Of a stretch of 6,034 nucleotides of DNA, positions 1 to 4,782 are shown piece by piece. The translations under genes and the position numbers were made by a program. The stretch comes from Parachlamydiales bacterium (GTDB lineage Bacteria; Chlamydiota; Chlamydiia; Chlamydiales; SM23-39). The notes below the pieces were generated by a model. It worked only from the letters and a program-made list of their open reading frames with translations, ran no database searches and had not been told where the DNA came from. Numbering within the stretch: position 1 is the first letter of the stretch; the number at the start of each line of letters is the position of its first letter. Where the stretch lies: assembly GCA_003151315.1 (NCBI GenBank), contig PLXF01000020.1:1-6034 (forward strand), written 5' to 3'.

Positions 1-86
1 TTTCTAATAGGGGCCTGTTTTTGCACCGGCTCCGCCTGATCAAAATTCTGGGCGCTGGCTTTGTCAAAAACCAACTTTTGAATCAC
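1..86 (-). CDS. Possible start of a hypothetical protein, cut by the window edge
   Basis: A minus-strand frame opens with GTG at 86-84, 15 bases past the end of the terC-family coding sequence, and stays open to the window edge for 28 codons (IQKLVFDKASAQNFDQ at the start). The predicted residues are hydrophilic, with no signal peptide or membrane segment. Same strand and close spacing would make it the second gene of an operon with the TerC-family gene. Against it, the GAAGG upstream lies too far from the GTG to be a normal ribosome binding site, and other frames are also open over this short stretch. I do not recognise the protein; it is recorded as a weak candidate only. Confidence 0.25.
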   Translation of the reverse strand, partial: MIQKLVFDKASAQNFDQAEPVQKQAPIR

Positions 87-98
87 GTTGGGTATAGT

Positions 99-800
99 TC
101 ACCCTTCTTTTTTTTGGCTTTTGGAGAAGCCAAATAGAATGACTAGGATAAAGACGCTCCAAAAAATAGGCTCATAGGGAATGTGTAGCGAGAACATAGC
201 GGCCGCTGTGGTGTAGATCAATTTAAATCCCACCCAGCCGATCAAAATATGGGCGCTTAGTTCTAAGCGGGGGAATCGATCGATCCACTGGCTGAAGAGT
301 TGAGCGGCGTAGCGGATGCCGAAGATTCCGATCAGACCGCCCACATACACAACCCAGAGCTTGGGGTTTATTCCGCCATCTACGCGAGTGGAGGCGATAA
401 AGGCAATACCTGCGATAATCGAATCGATAGCGAACGCCAGGTCAAACAGTTCGATTTTCACGACCGTTTTCCAAAAGCTGCGCGTCGGGTGTACCGACAG
501 AGATTGTTCCGGTGTTTTCTGTTTAAAAAAGTAGTGGACCGATAGATACAATAGGTAGAGTCCTCCCAGAACTTGTATCCACCGGTACTGTAAAAGGACC
601 GAAAGGCTTAACAGAGCCAGCCCCCGAAAAAAGCAGGCGGAGAAAAAGCCGATTAATAGAGCCTTGCGCCTTTGCTCCTTAGGTAGAGGGTGGACCAAAA
701 TGCCCAAAACGATCGCATTGTCTGCAGACAAAAGCAGCTCCAAGAAAATCAGAGCAATCAATCGAGGTAAGTCGCTAATGTCGGCCGTTTGATAGAACAT
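99..800 (-). CDS. TerC/Alx-family integral membrane protein (putative metal-ion exporter)
   Basis: This is a 233-residue polytopic inner-membrane protein of the TerC family. Both family signatures are visible: LELLLSADNAI near residues 20-30 (E21, D27, N28) and KIELFDLAFAIDSI at about 115-128 (E117, D120, D126). In this family such acidic residues lie within membrane helices and are thought to bind metal. The C-terminal hallmark FPRLELSAHILIGWVGFKL (176-194) is also present. I count about seven hydrophobic segments, and the length is normal for the short single-domain TerC proteins. Relatives are linked to manganese export (E. coli Alx, Bacillus MeeF/MeeY) and historically to tellurite resistance, so export of Mn or another divalent cation is the best inference. 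The ATG at 800 is chosen because the signature begins about 20 residues later, as in the family. No clear ribosome binding site precedes it (only AGAAAAG); a promoter-like sequence ends 7 bases upstream, so the mRNA may be leaderless. The gene is divergent from the operon at 977. Confidence 0.94.
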   Translation of the reverse strand: MFYQTADISDLPRLIALIFLELLLSADNAIVLGILVHPLPKEQRRKALLIGFFSACFFRGLALLSLSVLLQYRWIQVLGGLYLLYLSVHYFFKQKTPEQSLSVHPTRSFWKTVVKIELFDLAFAIDSIIAGIAFIASTRVDGGINPKLWVVYVGGLIGIFGIRYAAQLFSQWIDRFPRLELSAHILIGWVGFKLIYTTAAAMFSLHIPYEPIFWSVFILVILFGFSKSQKKEG

Positions 801-807
801 ACTTTTC

Positions 808-837
808 TATATACAGGTTCTCGAGGTCAGTCGTCAA
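808..837 (-). promoter_or_regulatory. Candidate sigma70-type promoter for the TerC-family gene
   Basis: On the minus strand, TTGACG (837-832, five of six matches to TTGACA) is followed after 18 bases by TATATA (813-808, four of six matches to TATAAT). The -10 element ends only 7 bases before the ATG at 800, so transcription would begin at or next to the start codon. Assigned by consensus matching only. Confidence 0.4.
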
Positions 838-852
838 TTGCCGAAAATCCTG

Positions 853-939
853 TTTCAAATATTATTTTATTTTTTCAAATAATTATTGTACATTTTTAAG
901 TTTTTATTAAAATAATTTATTTTGACAATATTTTCAAAT
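853..939. repeat. Three direct copies of TTTCAAAT in the divergent spacer
   Basis: The octamer TTTCAAAT occurs at 853-860, 873-880 and 932-939. The first two are 20 bases apart, close to two helical turns, and both continue as TTTCAAATA followed by A/T-rich sequence with TTATT. The third lies inside the 18-base spacer of the promoter at 922-951. The arrangement could be a regulator-binding array between divergent genes, but the spacer is extremely AT-rich and chance repetition is a real alternative. Confidence 0.25.
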
Positions 940-951
940 TCACGTTATTCT
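922..951 (+). promoter_or_regulatory. Promoter of the cysteine-rich protein / PPIase operon
   Basis: A perfect TTGACA (922-927) is followed after 18 bases by TATTCT (946-951, four of six matches to TATAAT, including the first A and last T). The region upstream is almost pure A/T and could act as an UP element. Transcription would begin near 958, giving a leader of about 19 bases that contains AAGG (968-971), five bases before the ATG at 977. Confidence 0.55.
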
Positions 952-976
952 CTACCTTTTTTTTAAAAAGGTAAGT

Positions 977-1291
977 ATGAAAATTTTTTCTTGTTTGTTT
1001 TTTACGTTCATGTTCATTTCTGCAACCATCCACGCTTATTCTCCTTTACCCAAAGAATTTAAAGTAAATCCGAACCAAGTTTGGGTCACTGAAGAGGGGA
1101 TATTTGCATATTTAGAAGAAGAACAACAGATGGTCATAGGTCAAGAATTGTCGATTGATAAATGTGGGAATATGGTGTTGAAGGAGGTTGTTTTAGCAAA
1201 AGGTCCATGTTATATTCATGACTTATGGTGCCGGCGGTGTGGTGGGTGTGGAGTTCTTTTCTGTCCCATGAACTGTTCTTGTTTTGACTGA
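977..1291 (+). CDS. Small exported cysteine-rich protein, function unknown
   Basis: The product has 104 residues. Residues 1-20 form a clear Sec signal peptide: K2, a hydrophobic core at 3-17, and an IHA site that predicts cleavage after A20. The mature part starts with a polar region containing an acidic run (YLEEEQQ, 45-51) and ends in a compact cysteine cluster: C63, C78, C85, C88, C91, C96, C100 and C102. The tail WCRRCGGCG has two overlapping CxxC pairs, and the end is MNCSCFD. Eight cysteines in the mature chain, an even number, suggest disulfide cross-linking in the periplasm or envelope, although a CxxC metal site is possible. I do not recognise the family. Chlamydial envelopes rely on disulfide-linked cysteine-rich proteins, which makes an envelope role plausible but unproven. 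The start is set by AAGG at 968-971. It is the first gene of an operon, with the PPIase-like gene 10 bases downstream. Confidence 0.8.
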   Translation: MKIFSCLFFTFMFISATIHAYSPLPKEFKVNPNQVWVTEEGIFAYLEEEQQMVIGQELSIDKCGNMVLKEVVLAKGPCYIHDLWCRRCGGCGVLFCPMNCSCFD

Positions 1292-1301
1292 TTAGGTAAC
1301 T

Positions 1302-2999
1302 GTGATATTTCGATGGCTGTCTGTTTTTATATTTTTCCTTAATTTCCAGCTCTGCGGTGAGGAAAGTGGGCAGCCTGTTGTCTATTCAAAAACAATCATT
1401 CTTGAAACCTTTTTCCGTGATTTATTGGAAAATACGCCTGCTGGCTATGTTTTATACGGAAGAAAGCCTGTTTACCTGCATTCTTTTCTAGGGTTGGAAA
1501 AAACGATTCCTGGTTCAAAAGCTCATGAATTTTCTGCTTTAACCTCATTATTTTTAGAGACTTGGGGAAGTTGCTCCGTTAGAAAAGAGGGTGCCGATTG
1601 TCTATTAGTTGAGAAAGACAATGAATTCTTACTGATTAATCGTAAGGAATTCATTAGGGTAGTCACAGATAATTTGTCTCTCTTTCAGTATAAAATGGGG
1701 ATCGATATTTCTCCGGAAGGGTTGTTGGCGAGTCTTTCAGATCCAGTCAACACCTTCTCTTCTCTTTTTAGAGAAGAGATAGCTCTTCAGGGGATTTTGT
1801 TGGGGTATGGAACCGGCAATTCGATCACGTATGAAAAAGGGACCCGTCTTATAAAATCTCTTAAGGATTCCACCATTTCATTTCCCTTGAGGTCCTCTCC
1901 TTGGCCGAAAACTGAGGGAGAGATGATACAGAAGCTAGATGCTGCCTTCGGATTGAAAAAAAATGGGAAACAAGAGATGCAAGATCTCTCTTTTTACAAG
2001 TCCTCTGATAAAAATGATCGTCTCAAAATCCCGTTTAGTTTTCATCCTCACACCCAGGAATCTAAACACCTTTTGTCATGTTATAGAGAAGATCAAAAAA
2101 GCGTGGATGCCATTTTATCAGACAAGAATTTCCTGAATAAAATTTTGCTAACGCTTAATGCTCTAGAGTCTGATCGAAAAACCGAGATTTTTTTTGCAGA
2201 AGAAGAAAAAAAGTTACTCCCTGAAGTTGTGACCCAATTTATAGTGAATAGTTTTCAAGAGGAAATGGGTTCTTTTTTTATCGATGGAATGAAGGCTGCC
2301 GAGCGCAATGTTCCGCTCCAAGAAGATAAAGGGGTAAAATTTTTAGAAATTCAGAAAAATCACACACTTTCTGCTACGGGAATGACCGTGCCCTCTGCGG
2401 CTAAATGTATCATTCCGAAAAAGCTTTATTTTCAGATCCTAAAGCAAGGCTCTTCAGAAAAAATACTATCTAAGTCGCACCAACAATTGAAGGTTTGTTA
2501 TTTAGCAAGAACGGAAAAGGATTTGTCAGGTCAAATTTTACTGGTGGATTTGAAAGATTTAATTCCTGGGTTATCGCATGCAATGTTGGGGATGAATGAG
2601 GGCGAAATACGAGAGATTTTTGTTCATCCTGATTTTGTCTATGGAATCGATTCTGATTATGGGAACGGGACTCCCCTACGAGTGAGAATAGAGCTACTCG
2701 AGCTTGGGGCTCTTGGAAAAGAAAGTGAATTGCCTCTTTTCTCCAAAGATGATCCCTATGCCCCTGATGTTTTTTCCTGTTCAGAATTCATACAATTACA
2801 ACACAAATACTTTTACTATTGTGGAGCAGCGACTTGGGGCCATTATAAAAAGTTAGCTCCATGGATTCGGTTAGACGATGTTTTACAGGCTGTTGAAAAG
2901 GGGAAGGTTCGCCATCTCCTCCCCGAGGAAAAAAGGTTGTTACTTAAACTGGAGTGGTTTCTGTACGGGCTTGGGCGAAATTCTTCGAAGAGAATCTGA
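1302..2999 (+). CDS. Exported protein with FKBP-type peptidyl-prolyl isomerase (Mip-like) domain, probably C-terminally frameshifted
   Basis: The 565-residue product begins with GTG, five bases after AGG (1294-1296) and 10 bases after the previous stop, so the two genes are co-transcribed. Residues 4-18 look like a Sec signal peptide; C18 does not sit in a good lipobox (FQLC). Residues 35-180 contain GYVLYGRKPVY (48-58) and LQGILLGYGTGNS (162-174), a pattern I recall from chlamydia-like proteins of unknown function. Residues 300-373 resemble the helical and linker region of Mip/FkpA proteins (FLEIQKN at 347-353). Residues 374-469 are an FKBP fold: LYFQILKQG, then DLIPGLSHAMLGMNEGE, PDFVYG and RVRIELLEL. 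Of the FKBP12 pocket, I421 and Y447 are kept, but the tryptophan is L424 and the F99 position is V461, so catalysis may be weak and binding or chaperoning is possible. Residues 497-558 resemble another Mip-like helical module (KYFYYCGAATWGHY), after which the frame stops early. Likely role: folding of exported proteins. Confidence 0.85.
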   Translation: MIFRWLSVFIFFLNFQLCGEESGQPVVYSKTIILETFFRDLLENTPAGYVLYGRKPVYLHSFLGLEKTIPGSKAHEFSALTSLFLETWGSCSVRKEGADCLLVEKDNEFLLINRKEFIRVVTDNLSLFQYKMGIDISPEGLLASLSDPVNTFSSLFREEIALQGILLGYGTGNSITYEKGTRLIKSLKDSTISFPLRSSPWPKTEGEMIQKLDAAFGLKKNGKQEMQDLSFYKSSDKNDRLKIPFSFHPHTQESKHLLSCYREDQKSVDAILSDKNFLNKILLTLNALESDRKTEIFFAEEEKKLLPEVVTQFIVNSFQEEMGSFFIDGMKAAERNVPLQEDKGVKFLEIQKNHTLSATGMTVPSAAKCIIPKKLYFQILKQGSSEKILSKSHQQLKVCYLARTEKDLSGQILLVDLKDLIPGLSHAMLGMNEGEIREIFVHPDFVYGIDSDYGNGTPLRVRIELLELGALGKESELPLFSKDDPYAPDVFSCSEFIQLQHKYFYYCGAATWGHYKKLAPWIRLDDVLQAVEKGKVRHLLPEEKRLLLKLEWFLYGLGRNSSKRI

Positions 3000-3171
3000 C
3001 TTAAAATCAGGGGCTTTTTTTGAGGAATTGGCAAAGGACATCCGCCTCTGTGTTCTTTCTGTAATCAAAAACCGATTTCTGAATTGTCGTTTTATTAAAA
3101 AAAATCGTTTTGACAACAAGATTTTCTTTTCATATGCTCTTGCTTTAAATTGGGGTAAATTTCGTGGATAA
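2977..3171 (+). pseudogene. Out-of-frame remnant of the PPIase-like protein's C-terminal module
   Basis: One base off the upstream gene, the frame from 2977 is open to TAA at 3169-3171. Joined after YGLG it reads on as EILRRESDLKSGAFFEEL and later AKDIRLCVLSVIKNRF. This resembles the linker before the FKBP domain in the same protein (KFLEIQKN, then KCIIPKKLYFQIL) and the Mip-type pattern of FLEELAK followed by a strand. Dropping one base in the run GGGCTTGGGCG (2967-2977) would fuse the frames smoothly, whereas the annotated frame ends in an uncharacteristic RNSSKRI. After about 3090 the sequence becomes A/T-rich and loses resemblance, and no second FKBP domain follows. The reading is an inference; a sequencing error, real decay, or chance openness of the frame remain possible. 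Confidence 0.4.
3110..3138 (+). promoter_or_regulatory. Promoter of the small membrane protein gene
   Basis: A perfect TTGACA (3110-3115) with an optimal 17-base spacer leads to TATGCT (3133-3138, four of six matches to TATAAT). Transcription would begin near 3145. Short inverted segments lie around the -35 region (TTGTC at 3084-3088 and GACAA at 3112-3116), which might be an operator, but they are short and A/T-flanked. Confidence 0.5.
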
Positions 3172-3367
3172 GGAATATATTGTGTTAGCTCTAGTGCGCC
3201 TAGGGCTTTTGTTTTTTTCATTTTTTGCTGTGTCTCGTTGCGTATTTATGATTAAGAACGCTTGGCAAGAAAAGAATCAAAAAAAAATGCGTAAAGGAAT
3301 CTCGTTACTATGGGGCGGGGTACTTGCTGGTTGTATGTTTCTGAAAATGTTTGGGGGATTAGGGTGA
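3164..3367 (+). CDS. Small membrane protein with two predicted transmembrane helices, function unknown
   Basis: The product has 67 residues from GTG at 3164, or 61 from an in-frame GTG at 3182. Two hydrophobic stretches, residues about 6-30 and 47-66, flank a strongly basic loop (KNAWQEKNQKKMRKG). By the positive-inside rule the loop lies in the cytoplasm and both termini outside. No catalytic motif or known family is recognisable. The start is ambiguous: GGGG at 3152-3155 lies 8 bases before the first GTG, while the better AAGGA at 3170-3174 lies 7 bases before the second. It has its own promoter-like sequence upstream and no gene close behind it. Its small size makes the call moderate, but the membrane pattern, ribosome binding sites and promoter all agree. 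Confidence 0.62.
   Translation: MDKEYIVLALVRLGLLFFSFFAVSRCVFMIKNAWQEKNQKKMRKGISLLWGGVLAGCMFLKMFGGLG
3170..3184 (+). promoter_or_regulatory. Ribosome binding site favouring an internal start of the small membrane protein
   Basis: AAGGA (3170-3174) stands 7 bases before an in-frame GTG at 3182-3184. This is a better Shine-Dalgarno match than the GGGG before the GTG at 3164. Starting at 3182 would remove DKEYI and place the first membrane helix right at the N-terminus. It also lies directly behind the TAA (3169-3171) of the out-of-frame PPIase extension, as expected if the two genes were once consecutive. Confidence 0.4.
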
Positions 3368-3455
3368 ACATTTTGGGATATTTTTTTGCCTTCACCAGTT
3401 TATAGAACCGAGACCCAAAAGGTCCTTCTTAAAATTTAGTTGGATAGGTTTATGA

Positions 3456-3505
3456 AAGCGGTACATACTGACGCCCCTAGAATGATACACTTCAAAATAC
3501 CGCTT
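3456..3505 (+). repeat. 8-bp inverted repeat enclosing a 34-base loop, overlapping a 19-codon open frame
   Basis: AAGCGGTA (3456-3463) and TACCGCTT (3498-3505) are perfect inverse complements, and G3454 can pair with C3507 across one mismatch. The structure sits inside a small frame from ATG 3452 to TAA 3511 (MKAVHTDAPRMIHFKIPLP), preceded by GGA at 3442-3444. No run of T directly follows the stem, so it is not a standard terminator. It may be a structured leader upstream of the acetyltransferase gene, a leader peptide, or the relic of a lost gene. The rest of the spacer 3368-3562 shows no convincing gene. Confidence 0.35.
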
Positions 3506-3517
3506 CCCTAATTTTCC

Positions 3518-3544
3518 TTGATAAATTACAATTTTTCATGTAAT
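3518..3544 (+). promoter_or_regulatory. Weak candidate promoter of the acetyltransferase gene
   Basis: TTGATA (3518-3523, five of six matches to the -35 consensus) is followed by TGTAAT (3539-3544, five of six matches to the -10 consensus). The spacer is only 15 bases, shorter than the optimum of 17, so activity would probably be low or need an activator. The position, about 20 bases upstream of the GTG at 3563, is reasonable. Confidence 0.3.
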
Positions 3545-3562
3545 TCACTTTAGAGATATCTT

Positions 3563-4438
3563 GTGAAAATTTTTATTGCTTTCCTCATGCTCGTTTCTGC
3601 CACCTATGCAAATGCGGTAAATATGAAAATGAACGCGTCAGAAAAAAATGCTCTCTTAGAAACTGTTATGCAGGGTCGGTTGGATTTTTTCCGATCGGAC
3701 TCAGTTTGTAGCCTGTTACCGAATGCTGAATTTCAGGATACAGATCAAAATGCTCTCTATGCTTCTGGCATGGATTATGCTTGCTGTAACGGAGTGATCG
3801 AGAAAAACCAAAGTCGCATTCCAACAGATGATGAAATTGACCGAGTGATTGAGTTTTTTTCTTCCAAAGGACTCCCTTTCATTTGGTGGACGGAGGCAAA
3901 GCTTTTAGAAACAAAAGGCTTTCAGTTTGGAGGAACCCTTACGGGAATCGCCCTAGACATTTCTCAGGCAATTCCTTCAGATTCAGAGGTTTTATCGCAC
4001 CTTGAAATTAAGATCGTCGAATCTGAAGAGGAGTTGAGCTTATTTTCCGAGCTGGCCGCAAATGGATTTGGAATGAATCCAAAGGCTGCCGGGCAGTTTT
4101 TGGCCATTAATGCTTCAGTCATGAAGCAGGGGGAGGCAGTTCATTTTTTAGCTTATTTCAACGAAACTCTAGTTGGGACAGTGACCCTTTCAACCAGTAA
4201 ATTATCTGCTGGGATCTGGAATTTAGTCACCTTGCCTGAGTATCGGAAGCATGGTATTGGCGTAGCCTTGGTTCGCGCGACTCTTATCGAAGCCCAAAGG
4301 CGCCAATATGGCCAGGTCATGGCGATCTTAATGCCTAAAGGAATGGCTTGGGGCCTTTTCACAAAATTGGGTTTTAAGGAGGCGTGCAGCTTCCCTTTTT
4401 ATGTTTATGGCGTGTCTGCGGAAGAGTTGGAAAAATAG
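3563..4438 (+). CDS. GNAT-family N-acetyltransferase with an N-terminal signal peptide
   Basis: The 291-residue product begins with GTG. Residues 1-18 form a textbook signal peptide (K2, hydrophobic core, ANA cleavage site before V19). The rest is a tandem GNAT-type protein. Residues about 25-135 match the degenerate N-terminal half seen in two-domain GNATs (IDRVIEFFSSKGLPFIWW at 92-109, then LETKGF and IALDIS). Residues 148-285 are the catalytic half: FLAYFNETLVGTVTL, the acetyl-CoA-binding loop PEYRKHGIGVAL with R228xxG231xG233, and GLFTKLGFKEA before the final strand. GNATs move an acetyl group from acetyl-CoA to an amine; the substrate cannot be told. An exported acetyltransferase is odd because acetyl-CoA is cytosolic; a cytosolic form could start at ATG 3623 or 3629, but neither has a good ribosome binding site. 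The GTG at 3563 has only a weak AGAG (3552-3555). C49, C74, C75 and C275 might form disulfides if exported. Confidence 0.86.
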   Translation: MKIFIAFLMLVSATYANAVNMKMNASEKNALLETVMQGRLDFFRSDSVCSLLPNAEFQDTDQNALYASGMDYACCNGVIEKNQSRIPTDDEIDRVIEFFSSKGLPFIWWTEAKLLETKGFQFGGTLTGIALDISQAIPSDSEVLSHLEIKIVESEEELSLFSELAANGFGMNPKAAGQFLAINASVMKQGEAVHFLAYFNETLVGTVTLSTSKLSAGIWNLVTLPEYRKHGIGVALVRATLIEAQRRQYGQVMAILMPKGMAWGLFTKLGFKEACSFPFYVYGVSAEELEK

Positions 4439-4485
4439 TGTTTCACGATATACCGACCGAAATTTTAGATCGAATGAAATATTAG
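4438..4485 (+). pseudogene. 15-codon remnant resembling the start of an O-methyltransferase
   Basis: A GTG at 4438-4440 overlaps the TAG stop of the acetyltransferase by one base, an arrangement typical of coupled genes. It reads MFHDIPTEILDRMKY before a TAG at 4483-4485. From memory, a family of class I SAM-dependent O-methyltransferases opens with very similar residues (IP, then a leucine, RM, and YLE with an acidic stretch). Here the frame ends just where that continuation is expected, and I could not find the rest in any frame downstream. It is best read as the stub of a deleted or interrupted gene; a chance match of 15 residues cannot be excluded. Confidence 0.33.
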
Positions 4486-4782
4486 GACAAGGTATACTGA
4501 TGTGCAAAAAATTATCATGGTAAAATTTTTCGATTAACCAGTAGCGAAATTCCCTCTATTCGACTTTTCCTTTGATGATCCTGCCAAGGATCTCTCATCG
4601 TATTAAACGTTTTAAAATTCCCTTTCCTACCAACTGAGAACCTTTTTTTATTCTGATTTGATCTGTTGAACGGGGACTCTTCTTTTTCTTGCCTTTCTCT
4701 CTGCAACCCCAAAAAAGGGAGGCATTTTCGATTAGTTTCTCAATTAATTACTGATTTGGTATACCCGAGCTTTGGGAGTATT
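4486..4782. other. Apparently non-coding, probably decayed spacer
   Basis: No convincing gene is present. A minus-strand frame (4712 to 4515, TTG start, no ribosome binding site) contains NTMRDPWQDHQRKSRIEGIS, which faintly recalls the DPR...H..L motif at the start of ISAs1/H-repeat-type transposases, but nothing resembling the rest of such a gene follows. A small hairpin can form at 4577-4592 (GATCCT, loop GCCA, AGGATC) with extra pairing of GATG 4574 and CATC 4596; it lacks a T-run. TTTCGATTA occurs twice (4528-4536 and 4727-4735) and AAATTCCCT twice (4547-4555 and 4615-4623). A weak promoter-like pair, TTCTCA (4737-4742) and TATACC (4760-4765) with a 17-base spacer, lies before the adhesin gene but would leave almost no leader. 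Confidence 0.5.

Noticed and set aside
1..136. Plus-strand frame from the left edge ending at 134-136
   Set aside because: It overlaps the 3' end of the TerC-family gene in antisense, and its translation matches nothing I recognise.
300..545. Plus-strand frames opposite the TerC-family gene
   Set aside because: They lie wholly inside a well-supported membrane protein gene on the other strand and show no family features.
2996..3017. Terminator: CTGA/TCAG arms followed by GGGC and seven T
   Set aside because: The stem is only four pairs plus two beyond a mismatch, with GGGC between stem and T-run, so it is too weak to call.
2940..3221. Minus-strand frames across the end of the PPIase-like gene
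   Set aside because: They have basic, low-complexity translations, lie against supported plus-strand coding sequence and promoter, and have no ribosome binding site.
3363..3396. Inverted repeat GGTGAA / TTCACC at the end of the small membrane protein gene
   Set aside because: Six pairs around a 22-base T-rich loop with no T-run after the stem; not convincing as a terminator.
3411..3430. Small hairpin GACC-CAAAA-GGTC
   Set aside because: A four-pair stem followed by CTTCTT is likely by chance and too unstable for a terminator.
4153..4362. Minus-strand frame inside the acetyltransferase gene
   Set aside because: It is antisense to the conserved acetyl-CoA-binding region and only reflects that gene's codon pattern.
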